Below, one piece after another: positions 36,056 to 44,703 of a stretch of 64,000 nt of DNA; position 1 is the first letter of the stretch, and every line of letters starts with the position of its first letter. The stretch comes from Bacteroidia bacterium. GTDB taxonomy: Bacteria; Bacteroidota; Bacteroidia; J057. A program made the position numbers and the translations under genes. The stretch is from the NCBI GenBank assembly GCA_033391075.1, contig JAWPMV010000005.1, positions 372,001 through 436,000 on the forward strand, given 5' to 3'. The notes beneath the pieces are model-generated. The model searched no databases, had not been told where the DNA came from, and worked only from the letters and a program-made list of their open reading frames with translations.

Positions 36056-36922
36056 ATGGCCAGCAACTCATTGTTTAGGGATGACCTACGAATTATGAAT
36101 CTCCAGAACCTCCTGAAAACCCCTTTTCCAAGGCCCAGGTGGAATAAAAAGAATTTGCTCTGGCTGTCTCTCATCGGGATGAGCTGTAGCCTATTTATTA
36201 TCCTATTCAAGCCTTTTGGGATTGAGAATGTAAATAAACAATGGTATTACGATCTCGTAATCCTGAGTATGGGAATCCTATTCATAGGTTCCTATCTTTT
36301 TATTGAAGGGCTCATCCCTAAACTCTTTCCTGGATTGTATAAAAACTGGAGCTTGTGGAAAGCCATTTTATGGTATAGCCTGGTGATGCTTTTTACAGGA
36401 GGAGTCTTATTTCTGTATAAAAGCTTCCTGGCAGGATTTAGTGACTTTACCCTGAGCGAGTATTTTTTTGTCATTGGCCGAACAGCCCTCATTATATTGA
36501 CGGTTTCATTTTTCTCCCTCGGCCTCTATCAATACTTCAATAGAAAGACGCTTTCTGTCTTATCAAGTAGCGAAGCCTATGTTCTTACTTCTTCCCTGGG
36601 CAAATCTCTCAACATATACCCCAAAGATATTCTATACATCAGCAGTGATGATAATTATGTAGACATCCATTACTTGCAAGACGGGCTTCGAAAAAAAGAA
36701 GTGCTCCGAGCCAGTTTGAAAAACGTAGAAGCCCAAGTCGTCAATGTGATGAATCCCATTTATCGCTGCCACAGGAGTTACCTCATTAATGCAGATCAGG
36801 TAGAAATCCAAAACAGTAGCTCTAGAAATATGCGCCTATCCCTCAAAGGATATGAGGATGAGATACCGGTTTCCCGCCAATATGTAGACCGCATCAAAAA
36901 AGTCCTGTCTACTGACCCCTAA
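36056..36922 (+). CDS. Membrane-anchored LytTR transcriptional regulator
   Basis: 288 aa. Four membrane segments (about 33-50, 64-84, 100-122, 137-157) precede a LytTR DNA-binding domain (about 185-285) with IYPKDILYISSDDNYVDIHY, VLRASLKNVEAQV, IYRCHRSYLIN and YEDEIPVSRQYVDRIK, all typical. No phospho-receiver is present, so the membrane bundle probably senses directly. A second in-frame ATG at 36095 is an equally good start. It is the only LytTR protein in the window and a candidate, not proven, binder of the TTTACA arrays at sites A-C. Confidence 0.92.
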   Translation: MASNSLFRDDLRIMNLQNLLKTPFPRPRWNKKNLLWLSLIGMSCSLFIILFKPFGIENVNKQWYYDLVILSMGILFIGSYLFIEGLIPKLFPGLYKNWSLWKAILWYSLVMLFTGGVLFLYKSFLAGFSDFTLSEYFFVIGRTALIILTVSFFSLGLYQYFNRKTLSVLSSSEAYVLTSSLGKSLNIYPKDILYISSDDNYVDIHYLQDGLRKKEVLRASLKNVEAQVVNVMNPIYRCHRSYLINADQVEIQNSSSRNMRLSLKGYEDEIPVSRQYVDRIKKVLSTDP

Positions 36923-37022
36923 AAGCTGTTCATTCGCCACATAGCAAGATAAAGGCATGTAATTCTATCATCTCTTTGATTCATTTGTGTACGTCAAATC
37001 ACAAATGTTTAATCAATACCCT

Positions 37023-37832
37023 ATGAAAAATTTGCTGGCCTCAATCCTGATTTTTCCGTTTTTATTTCAGTTTCATCTTGTATTGGCTCAACCCATGCTC
37101 AAGGATGAAAAGAAAAAAGAAATTAGTGCAGTCGAAATCATCGAAAGCTATGTGGCTGATTATCGAAAGGACCGATATGCGGCCGAAGCTATGACTTTCG
37201 GAATCGAAATTCCGGAAGAAGGAAGCTGGACCGTCAAGGTAAGCGGGGAAAAAATTGGTGATGAATGGGAGGTATTGCTCACAGAAGGTATACCCGATAC
37301 CAAGACCTTCATTTACAAAATAGAATCAGAAACTTTGCAAGGCATATATGAAGGGAATCTCAATGCGCTGACCGCACAGGGAAAAGCCTTTTCCGGAGAT
37401 TATACGCCCATGAGCATATATATGATGGAAGGATTCGAGCCTACCATGCAAGAGTACAATAAGATCAATCCTTTTTCCTTCCATTTTTGGACCAAAGGTT
37501 TTCCAGAGATTGTACCCTTCGGCGAGGGACTGACCCGAAAAGCTCATGGTTCCAATTTTGTAGTTTTCTATTATGAGAAAGGTTTGCGTACGGCCTGGTA
37601 TCGGGTCTTACCTCAGGAGAAAGTCAGACATGATCCCCGAGAGCAAGCCATGCCTTTCCCGATGATGGTAGTTGGGATAAAAGGCACAACAGAAGGAGAA
37701 GTGGATGGAAAGCGAGTAAGTCTTCCGGCAGGGAATACCCTCTTCATTCCTCCCAATGTTCACCACAAATGGTGGAATGAAACGGACGAAGCAACCGAAG
37801 CGATTCTGATCATGTTTGGAGATGGTGCCTAA
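37023..37832 (+). CDS. Secreted protein with SCP2-like and cupin domains
   Basis: 269 aa from the ATG at 37023, chosen because it gives a signal peptide (LLASILIFPFLFQFHLVLAQ); an upstream in-frame start does not. Residues about 30-130 resemble an SCP2-like lipid-binding sheet (SWTVKVSGEKIGDEWEVLL, then MSIYMMEG). The last 80 residues form a cupin-2 barrel (GTTEGEVDGKRVSLPAGNTL, then IPPNVHHKWWNE). The cupin His residues suggest metal or small-ligand binding. The function is unknown. Confidence 0.72.
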   Translation: MKNLLASILIFPFLFQFHLVLAQPMLKDEKKKEISAVEIIESYVADYRKDRYAAEAMTFGIEIPEEGSWTVKVSGEKIGDEWEVLLTEGIPDTKTFIYKIESETLQGIYEGNLNALTAQGKAFSGDYTPMSIYMMEGFEPTMQEYNKINPFSFHFWTKGFPEIVPFGEGLTRKAHGSNFVVFYYEKGLRTAWYRVLPQEKVRHDPREQAMPFPMMVVGIKGTTEGEVDGKRVSLPAGNTLFIPPNVHHKWWNETDEATEAILIMFGDGA

Positions 37833-37854
37833 TTCTACCTAAAGCTTACAGTTC

Positions 37855-37884
37855 CTGGCCGTACTAAAATAATCGTACGGCCAG
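37855..37884. terminator. Bidirectional hairpin between convergent genes
   Basis: CTGGCCGTAC (37855-37864) and GTACGGCCAG (37875-37884) form a perfect 10-bp stem with a 10-nt loop, between the convergent cupin and VWA genes. It is followed by TATTT on the plus strand. Probably a shared terminator, although the T tracts are short. Confidence 0.65.
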
Positions 37885-37910
37885 TATTTAGCTTTACCCC
37901 ATGAAATGGA

Positions 37911-39614
37911 TCAGAAATCGAAAAACCTTTCCAGAATTTGCCCTACTTCGATGCGGGCCCTAAACTCCCGAGGAGTCGATCCCGCCAGTCTTATCGGCTC
38001 AAGGAAAAACTCATAATTGCCAGGCAACAATACAATTTCTCGGGGCTCGCTGGATGAACTTCCGGAAATCCGCTTATTGTAAATGGTTTTTCCATTCGAT
38101 TTTATCAGGAGATCGAACGTTTGAGATTTCCCTTCATGCTCTCCTCCAATCCGTATTTTCCCCGTTTCAAAATCGTGTTTCAATTCGATCTTTTCCCCTG
38201 ACATAATTTTTACTTCTTTTTCTACATACTCCCAATTCTCTCCGTGAATATGTCTGGGCCGATATCGAACCTCATAGCTTCCGGGGCTTAGTTTTTCGCT
38301 CAAAGGATTTGAGTTAGGAGAGGTATAGGTCCTTCCCCCTCCTACGGATTTTTTCTTTTCAGTATCCAGTGAATTAACATGAATCACACAATCCCAGAGT
38401 TCCCCATTATTAGTGACAAGAATAGACAAATCTCCGTACTCGAAATTATGCGAGAGTTTTAGGCTTTCTCTCGAACGTACTTCCACATGCTCAAAACTAT
38501 ATGCTTTTGCTGCTCCTTCTATTTTTCCGGCAGAAAGATGGACATCATAGAGACCCGGACTTAATTCTTCGATCAGGGGATTGCTTTTCTCGGAGGTATA
38601 GGTCCTTCCTCCCCCTACACTTTTGCTTTCGTCTGCAGCCGTAATATTAACTACACAATCCCAAATCGCTCCATTAGCTGTAGTAAAGACGGAGATTTTT
38701 CCTGCCGTAAAATCTAGTGCTACTTCTTTGATTCCTTGCTCGGGAACAATCACTTCTTTTTCCCAGATTGACTGGGCTTCTGTTCCCAATGGAATGGCCT
38801 GGATATGATACTTCCCGGGAGGAATGCGGAACATAGCAGGATTGCTTTCTTCCTCTCTATATGTCCTCACAGAAATAAAATCCTTATCCTCATTTAAGCG
38901 GTAGATTTTCACTGAAGCATCATGTAAGTCTCCATCTTTGCTGACTTTCACACTCAATCTTTCAGGCAGTACTTCCTCTTCCAAGTCTACCGCTCTTTCA
39001 AGTGCTTCCCTCAATTCAGCTCCATTTGCTGCATCCAGGTACAATCCATCTCCAGCTTCAGCAGCACATTCCAAAGCCAACTTATCCGATTCCCCGATAT
39101 CAAAGCCTACGATATGCAAGACAAAATCAACCCCTGCTTCCTTCGCAGCTTTTACCACCGCACATAAATCGCCCCCACATGACTCGGCTCCATCGCTCAC
39201 AAGAATAATAGTAGCTTGTTCGCCTCGGGTTTTGAGTTTTTCAATTACCTGCAAAGCCGTATTTGCCAAAGGAGTTTTGCCTAGCGGTTGAATCTCTGCC
39301 AAAATTTGATTGATCTGCTCCCGATTGCCGGGTTCAGCCTCCATAAATTGCTCTATATCTTCACAATCACTCTTTCGTCTATGCCCATAAGCTACCAGTG
39401 ACATGGGCTGTTCAGGAGCCATTTTTTCTGTGAGCTCAGCTACCACTGATCTGGCAATCGCAATTTTGGCTTTCCCATCGATTTGTCCCCACATACTTCC
39501 ACTCCCATCCATAATCAGAATGATAGGCTTCAATTCCTGATTTTCTACCTCCTGTGCATACGAAACAAAGGGAAGACATAAGATCAAAAAAAGACTATAA
39601 ATAATGGATTTCAT
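37911..39614 (-). CDS. Secreted VWA-domain protein with repeated beta domains
   Basis: 567 aa; the ATG at 39614 is used because it starts the signal peptide (SIIYSLFLILCLPFVSYAQ). A von Willebrand A domain (about 28-205) has a complete MIDAS: DGSGSMWG (D36), TPLANT, and SDGAESCGG. It is followed by two closely similar units of about 85 residues, each with W-D-C-V-(V/I)-x-(I/V), GGGRTYTS, NPL and LSPG motifs, and by a more divergent unit before and after them. The fold should bind metal and protein ligands at the envelope. First minus-strand gene in the window. Two of the repeat units also share near-identical DNA around 38330 and 38598. Confidence 0.88.
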   Translation of the reverse strand: MKSIIYSLFLILCLPFVSYAQEVENQELKPIILIMDGSGSMWGQIDGKAKIAIARSVVAELTEKMAPEQPMSLVAYGHRRKSDCEDIEQFMEAEPGNREQINQILAEIQPLGKTPLANTALQVIEKLKTRGEQATIILVSDGAESCGGDLCAVVKAAKEAGVDFVLHIVGFDIGESDKLALECAAEAGDGLYLDAANGAELREALERAVDLEEEVLPERLSVKVSKDGDLHDASVKIYRLNEDKDFISVRTYREEESNPAMFRIPPGKYHIQAIPLGTEAQSIWEKEVIVPEQGIKEVALDFTAGKISVFTTANGAIWDCVVNITAADESKSVGGGRTYTSEKSNPLIEELSPGLYDVHLSAGKIEGAAKAYSFEHVEVRSRESLKLSHNFEYGDLSILVTNNGELWDCVIHVNSLDTEKKKSVGGGRTYTSPNSNPLSEKLSPGSYEVRYRPRHIHGENWEYVEKEVKIMSGEKIELKHDFETGKIRIGGEHEGKSQTFDLLIKSNGKTIYNKRISGSSSSEPREIVLLPGNYEFFLEPIRLAGSTPREFRARIEVGQILERFFDF

Positions 39615-39710
39615 CTGTTTATCTTTGAAAGACAAGTTCTCATTGCCGAGACTTTCATGAAATCCCTCATATGGGGTAATCCTTTATATCTGAACACAAT
39701 TTTATCATAC

Positions 39711-40061
39711 ATGAAAACCAAAATTCCTTTTTATACGCATCAGGAAGACGGAGACTTTGCGATTATTGCAGCCATTGATAGCAATGAATTATTAGAGACG
39801 TATTATCCTTTTTTCGAAAAGCATGGGTATGAAGGCAATGGATATTGCTGGGAAGGGCACATCATTCAGATTTTGGAGAAAGAGGATAAAAATTTATTGG
39901 ATCACCTAGAATTTGATCCGGAAGGTAGTGGCTTTTATGCTTATGCAGATTCAGAATCAACTCAGAAAAAATTTATGGAGATTCTGGGGCCTATTTTCTC
40001 TGACTTAAGTCTGCTGGAAACCTATGTAACTTCTGCTGATAGAAGTCGTATCGACGATTAA
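39711..40061 (+). CDS. Imm51-like immunity-type protein
   Basis: 116 aa from the ATG at 39711 (an ATG at 39657 is in frame but gives an unlikely hydrophobic extension). GYEGNGYCWEGHIIQILE and LEFDPEGSGFYAYADSES resemble the Imm51 family of polymorphic-toxin immunity proteins. No toxin gene is next to it. It is the first gene of a tight run: the SRPBCC gene starts 18 bp after its stop codon. Confidence 0.6.
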   Translation: MKTKIPFYTHQEDGDFAIIAAIDSNELLETYYPFFEKHGYEGNGYCWEGHIIQILEKEDKNLLDHLEFDPEGSGFYAYADSESTQKKFMEILGPIFSDLSLLETYVTSADRSRIDD

Positions 40062-40079
40062 TCGATTGGCATATCTCTT

Positions 40080-40520
40080 ATGGAAAACAGTTACAAGACC
40101 AGGCTTGAAATACAATGCTCTGTTGAACGTTTTTTCACAGCTATCAGTCAACAATTGGGCGATTGGTGGGGAAAGCAGGATAAGGGGATTGAAGGAGTAG
40201 GAACAATCTTCACGGTTTCCTGGGGCGAACCCTGGTATCAATTCAAAGTAATCAAATTCATACAGGATCAGGAAATGATCTGGGAGTGTATAGATGCCAA
40301 TCAGAAGATCAAGGGATTGACAGGAGTTGAAAAAGAATGGGTGGGGACCAAAGTCCACTGGAAGCTGGAAGGCCTCTCAGAGAATCAAAGTCGCTTAATT
40401 TTTCAACATGAAGGCCTGGTCCCGGATTTCCTTTGTTTCAATTTTTGTTCCTCGACCTGGGAACACTTTCTGAAAGACAGCCTTCGCAATTATTTAGAAA
40501 CTGAAAAATCAGAAGCATAA
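40080..40520 (+). CDS. SRPBCC/AHSA1-like protein
   Basis: 146 aa. START-like fold opening with YKTRLEIQCSVERFFTAIS, then QLGDWWGK, GTIFTVSWGEPWYQFKV and the C-terminal helix WEHFLKDSLRNYLE. This matches the activator-of-Hsp90-homologue (AHSA1) type. Members bind hydrophobic ligands. It lies between the Imm51-like gene and the Crp-like gene (9 bp gap), so the three are probably co-transcribed. Confidence 0.85.
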   Translation: MENSYKTRLEIQCSVERFFTAISQQLGDWWGKQDKGIEGVGTIFTVSWGEPWYQFKVIKFIQDQEMIWECIDANQKIKGLTGVEKEWVGTKVHWKLEGLSENQSRLIFQHEGLVPDFLCFNFCSSTWEHFLKDSLRNYLETEKSEA

Positions 40521-40529
40521 TTTCACACC

Positions 40530-41093
40530 TTGATGAAAGCCATTCTACAATCCTTCCAGTTGCTTACCGAAGAGGAAATTGAAGCCTTTCAAGACATGCT
40601 GGTTCCCAAAAGATTAAAAAAAGGGGAATACTTTATACAGGAAGGAAGGGTTTGCAGGGAAATTGCTTTCATAAGCTCGGGCTTTTTCAGATCTTACTAT
40701 TTTTCTTCCAGCGGAGAAGAACTCACCTATTGCTTCACCTTCCAACAATCCTTTCTGGCGGCATATTCCTCCTTTATAACTCAAGAGCCAACCCAGGAAA
40801 ATATTCAGGCCATGATGGAGGTAGAGATGTTGACGATTTCAAGAGAAAAAATCATAGCCTTGGAGAATAGCAGTTCCAATTGGTTGAAGGTATTCAAACG
40901 CATGGCGGAAGAAGAATATGTAAAAATGGAGAAACGTATCTTCCTATTGCAGAAAGAAAGTGCGGAGACTAAATACCAGGACCTCTTGAAACATCATCCG
41001 GATTACCTCAATCTCATTCCCCTGAATTACCTCGCCTCCTACCTGGGAATCACCCAAAGACACCTGAGCAGAATTCGGGCTTCTGCGAATTAG
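40530..41093 (+). CDS. Crp/Fnr family regulator
   Basis: 187 aa, the usual length of Bacteroidota Crp-like proteins. A cyclic-nucleotide-binding-type jelly roll (about 10-115: LKKGEYFIQEGRVCREIAFI, GFFRSYYF) is followed by a dimerisation helix and a winged helix (LIPLNYLASYLGITQRHLSR). The phosphate-binding cassette of true cAMP receptors (GE...RxA) is not conserved, so it may bind another ligand or none. It probably regulates its own operon, which continues with a quinone reductase and a hydrolase. Confidence 0.9.
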   Translation: MMKAILQSFQLLTEEEIEAFQDMLVPKRLKKGEYFIQEGRVCREIAFISSGFFRSYYFSSSGEELTYCFTFQQSFLAAYSSFITQEPTQENIQAMMEVEMLTISREKIIALENSSSNWLKVFKRMAEEEYVKMEKRIFLLQKESAETKYQDLLKHHPDYLNLIPLNYLASYLGITQRHLSRIRASAN

Positions 41094-41148
41094 ACAAATG
41101 TCCTTTTGTCCAGGATAGCCTCTGTTTTTCTTTGCTGAAAAGTAAAGA

Positions 41149-41727
41149 ATGAAAAAAATCCTCATCATCAATGGACATCCAGATAAAGAAAGTTTCAACT
41201 ATGCACTTTCAAGAGCCTACCAAGAAGGCGCGAGCTTAACAGATGCCCAAATTTCTCAACTCAATTTGGCTGAATTGAAATTTAATCCCAACCTTCAATA
41301 CGGCTATAGAAAACGAACAGAATTAGAACCAGATCTACGGGATGCAATTCAAAAAATAAAAGAGGCAGATCATCTTGTATGGGTCTTTCCCATGTGGTGG
41401 TACAGCATGCCAGCCCTCATGAAAGGCTTTATTGATCGAAGCTTTCTCCCGGGTATAACCTTCGAAAACATCAAGGGCAAGGCTTTCCCCAAAAAACTTC
41501 TGAAAGGGAAATCAGCCAGACTCATTATTACTGCCGATACGCCCAGATGGTATGACCGTATCTTTATGAGAAGCCCTGCGATCCGACAATTCAAAAAAGG
41601 GACCCTCGAATTCTGTGGGATCAAAGCGGTAAAGCTGACCTACATAGCAGTTATTAAAGGCTCTACTCAGGAATTCCGGGAAAAATGCTTGAAAAAGATT
41701 CGTTCTCTGGGGGAAAATTTAAACTAA
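41149..41727 (+). CDS. NAD(P)H:quinone oxidoreductase-like flavoprotein
   Basis: 192 aa, flavodoxin-like fold. ILIINGHPDKESFNYALS opens the FMN/FAD phosphate loop. WVFPMWWYSMPALMKGFIDR and FEFKKGTLEFCG-like segments match the NQO1/MdaB/Kef-ancillary family. It reduces quinones by two electrons with NAD(P)H. It is placed 55 bp behind the Crp-like regulator gene, a common arrangement for redox-stress operons. Confidence 0.9.
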   Translation: MKKILIINGHPDKESFNYALSRAYQEGASLTDAQISQLNLAELKFNPNLQYGYRKRTELEPDLRDAIQKIKEADHLVWVFPMWWYSMPALMKGFIDRSFLPGITFENIKGKAFPKKLLKGKSARLIITADTPRWYDRIFMRSPAIRQFKKGTLEFCGIKAVKLTYIAVIKGSTQEFREKCLKKIRSLGENLN

Positions 41728-41775
41728 AGCTGTCTTCATCTAGTCTTTTATGCCTGAAGACATACATCCCGCAAG

Positions 41776-42816
41776 ATGAAAAAACTTAGCTGGCTTTTAC
41801 TAGTAGTTGTTTGCTACCTCCCCTCTGTCGCTCAAATGCCCAAAGACATCTTTGAGTTTGAATTCGAAGGATACAAGATGCATGGCGTTTTGAATATGCC
41901 TGAAGATAAGCAGCCGAAAGGTATTGTTTTGATCGTTCATGGTTCCGGTCAAACCAATGCCGTAGCACAGGATTGGTATTCCGATGTTCGCGCACAAATG
42001 CTCAGATCAGGCTATGCGACCTATATGTGGGATAAAAGAGGCTGTGGAAAGAGTGAAGGAAACTTTGATAACAATCAAACGGTCCAGAACAGTGCAGAAG
42101 AAGTGATTGCAGCTATCGAGGCCCTAAAAGCAGGGAAGATTCCTGGCACCAATGTCATCGGGCTCTGGGGAATAAGCAGAGCCGGTTGGATCAATCCTTT
42201 GGTTATCAATCAATATAAAGGGATTAAATTCTGGATTTCAGTTAGTGGGGTGGATGATAAAGAGAACTTTGGCTATTTGTTGACCAAAAACCTTAGAATC
42301 AATGGACATCCCAAAGATAGCGTGAAATTATTGGTGGAAGAATGGACCAGAGGTAATGAGATTGCATTTCATGGAGGTAGCTATGAGTCTTATCTGGAAG
42401 CGACAAGCAATATTCGTAAAACCCCTTTTTTATTGCGATTTAGCAATGGGGAGGGCAGTGAAGCAGGTTATTACCAATGGCAGGAAAGCTTTATGAAGCA
42501 GAATTGGGATTCAATTACCCGGCTTCCGGTCTATATCGAAAACTTTGAAGACATCCTTTCACAGATCGATTGTCCGGTTTTGGCATTGTTTGGGGAAAAA
42601 GACATGAATGTCGATTGGCAAAAAACAAAAGCGCTTTATAAAAGAAGCCTGGGACAACACGTAGACCTGGAGATTCAATCCTTCCCAGACGGCAATCACA
42701 ATTTATTCAGATGCAAAACCGGAGGCTTCTATGAGATTCAGGATGATAAGCTGGGCTGGAACAGATGCGAGGGATTCCTAGAAGCTATGGGAGAATGGCT
42801 GAAGCAATTTGATTAG
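41776..42816 (+). CDS. Secreted alpha/beta hydrolase
   Basis: 346 aa with a signal peptide (about 1-19). The domain shows IVLIVHGSGQTNAVAQ (oxyanion region), YMWDKRGCGKSEG, the nucleophile elbow GLWGISRAGWI (Ser near 136), the acid in LALFGEKDMNVDW, and the His in DGNHNLF. Similar to dienelactone/prolyl-oligopeptidase-type esterases of Bacteroidota. It is the last gene of the 39711-42816 run. Confidence 0.9.
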   Translation: MKKLSWLLLVVVCYLPSVAQMPKDIFEFEFEGYKMHGVLNMPEDKQPKGIVLIVHGSGQTNAVAQDWYSDVRAQMLRSGYATYMWDKRGCGKSEGNFDNNQTVQNSAEEVIAAIEALKAGKIPGTNVIGLWGISRAGWINPLVINQYKGIKFWISVSGVDDKENFGYLLTKNLRINGHPKDSVKLLVEEWTRGNEIAFHGGSYESYLEATSNIRKTPFLLRFSNGEGSEAGYYQWQESFMKQNWDSITRLPVYIENFEDILSQIDCPVLALFGEKDMNVDWQKTKALYKRSLGQHVDLEIQSFPDGNHNLFRCKTGGFYEIQDDKLGWNRCEGFLEAMGEWLKQFD

Positions 42817-42835
42817 TACAGGCTAAAAAGTTCTT

Positions 42836-42901
42836 TTTACTTCTCCTTTACACTATTTTACAAAACTGTCTCAGTCATAGAAAGACTTCCTTTTATCTTT
42901 G
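42836..42901 (+). promoter_or_regulatory. Triple TTTACA array and TAnnTTTG box (site C)
   Basis: TTTACT (42836-42841), TTTACA (42847-42852) and TTTACA (42857-42862) are spaced 11 and 10 bp apart. TATCTTTG (42894-42901) follows after 31 nt, and the propeller gene starts at 42919. The geometry equals sites A and B, and again there is no -33 TTG. Confidence 0.6.
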
Positions 42902-42918
42902 TAGGAAAGATATTTCCT

Positions 42919-43992
42919 ATGAAGAAGTTCCTCATATACTTCCTGTTTATTCTCTTAACTTCTCTCTTTGCTTGTAGCCTTCCACAGAGCTCTCACCTTT
43001 CGGAAGAACAAACAAGTGAGAAAGCTGTGGAGAAGAAGGATTCTATTCCTGCCAATTACTATGGCGATCCTATGTGGGATCCCACTGCTAAAGACAAAAT
43101 TCTACCAGTAGTGCGACGGATTTTCCAGGATAGCAGAGGAGATCTTTGGTTCGCTGGAGATTGGGTAGTTCGCTACAACTATGATTCTCTTGAGGTTTTC
43201 AATAGTGAAGATGATTTTCGACGGCTTGTTGTTAGGGAAATAAAAGAAGATCAGAAAGGAAATATCTGGTTTGGAACCTCAGGCGGTATCCTGAAATATG
43301 ATGGCAAATCCTTTCAGACCTATTCAGAAAAGCAAGGATTGATCGACAATGATGTGTGGAGTATGGAAATCGATAGCAAAGGAAACATTTGGGTAGGAAC
43401 GATTGAGGGCCTGAGTAGATTCGATGGAGAAAAGTTTAGGGATATTGATTTACCCGAAGCAGAAGAAGATTCAACAAGAGGAGTAACAAGTACTCAGATT
43501 GTTCATAGCATCATGGAGGACAGCAAAGGACAGATGTGGTTCGCAACCAATGGAGGTGCATATATTTATACAGCTGATTCCCCCCTCAAAAATATATCAG
43601 AAGAAGAGGGTTTACCTAGCAAGTTTGTAAATGATATCCTGGAGGATAAATCAGGAAATATTTGGTTTTCCACTAACCATCAGGGGATATGCCGTTGGGA
43701 TGGGAAGAATTTCACTTATTTTTCAGAAAAAGAAGGAATAAAAGGCACAGAAGCCTGGAGCCTCTATGAAGATCAATCCGGCAATATCTGGTTTCCCATC
43801 AAAGGCCATGGCATGTATCGATACGATGGTAAAAGATTTACCAACTTTCACAAAAAAGAAGGACTGAAAGAAAATGCCATGCATACTAGCTGGGAAGACA
43901 AAGAAGGAAACCTATGGTTCGGAGGTTTTATGGCCCTCTATCGCTTTGATGGCAAAAACTTTACTCCTATTGATAAAAATGGTCCCTGGTAA
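42919..43992 (+). CDS. Two-component-regulator-type beta-propeller lipoprotein
   Basis: 357 aa with a lipobox (TSLFAC, Cys 19). Reg_prop blades repeat along the chain: EDQKGNIWFGTSGGILKYDG, DSKGNIWVGTIEGLSRFDG, EDKSGNIWFSTNHQGICRWD, EDKEGNLWFGGFMALYRFDG. It ends NGPW, as the 19742 paralogue ends DGPW. Probably a lipid-anchored seven-blade propeller that binds a ligand or partner. It is controlled by site C, shared with the serine hydrolase genes, and may work with those enzymes. Confidence 0.92.
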   Translation: MKKFLIYFLFILLTSLFACSLPQSSHLSEEQTSEKAVEKKDSIPANYYGDPMWDPTAKDKILPVVRRIFQDSRGDLWFAGDWVVRYNYDSLEVFNSEDDFRRLVVREIKEDQKGNIWFGTSGGILKYDGKSFQTYSEKQGLIDNDVWSMEIDSKGNIWVGTIEGLSRFDGEKFRDIDLPEAEEDSTRGVTSTQIVHSIMEDSKGQMWFATNGGAYIYTADSPLKNISEEEGLPSKFVNDILEDKSGNIWFSTNHQGICRWDGKNFTYFSEKEGIKGTEAWSLYEDQSGNIWFPIKGHGMYRYDGKRFTNFHKKEGLKENAMHTSWEDKEGNLWFGGFMALYRFDGKNFTPIDKNGPW

Positions 43993-44085
43993 ATAAGAAT
44001 ACCTGAGCTTTCTGAAAGAAATGTCATAAAATTTGCTTGAATTTAGGAGAATAGAGGATGACCTTTCCTCTGAAACCCTCCTATT

Positions 44086-44703
44086 ATGCGATTGATTCTT
44101 ATAGATCCCAAAGTCGAACTATGCACTGCCTGGGAAGAAGCCTTTTCAGATCATCCAGAAGTTGAAATCAGATGTGGCTACTTCGAAACTGTCGAATCCT
44201 TTGATTGTATGGTGAGTGCAGCCAATTCTTTTGGGCTCATGGATGGAGGAGTGGATCTCGCCATTATCAATTTCTTTGGAGAGCAACTGGAAAAAAGAGT
44301 ACAAAGGCACATAATTGATCAGTACTTCGGCGAGCAACCCATAGGAACGAGTTTCATATTTCCTACCCTTCATCCCAGGCATCCTTTTATCGCACATACA
44401 CCCACCATGCGTACTCCTATGGCCATCACTGGGACAGATTATGTTTACCTGGCTATGAAAGCCCTTCTGGAAGCCGTTTGGAGACATAATCAGAGCGAAG
44501 AAGTTAAGATTGAATCCATCCTCTGTCCAGGCTTAGGTACTTCAACTGGAAGAATGCCATTCAAAGAAGCCGCCCGCCAAATGGCTTTGGCCTACAAAAA
44601 TTTCAAAAATCCTCCGCTGGGTATCGACTGGAGATATGCGGCAAAAAGACAAATGGAAATCAAGTACGGCGGTAATCTCTACCATAAATTCAGGAAAGAC
44701 TGA
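44086..44703 (+). CDS. Macro-domain protein
   Basis: 205 aa. The ADP-ribose-binding macro fold is indicated by VSAANSFGLMDGGVDLAII (residues about 44-62, like the NxxxxxMxGGVDxAI loop) and by LCPGLGTSTGRMPFKEAARQ for the second binding loop. Such proteins bind or hydrolyse ADP-ribose derivatives. The last six codons (KFRKD plus stop) lie inside the first unit of a 102-bp tandem repeat. Confidence 0.82.
   Translation: MRLILIDPKVELCTAWEEAFSDHPEVEIRCGYFETVESFDCMVSAANSFGLMDGGVDLAIINFFGEQLEKRVQRHIIDQYFGEQPIGTSFIFPTLHPRHPFIAHTPTMRTPMAITGTDYVYLAMKALLEAVWRHNQSEEVKIESILCPGLGTSTGRMPFKEAARQMALAYKNFKNPPLGIDWRYAAKRQMEIKYGGNLYHKFRKD

Noticed and set aside
38938-39291. Plus-strand open frame inside the VWA gene
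   Set aside because: Serine- and proline-rich translation typical of a shadow; the minus strand carries the MIDAS motif.
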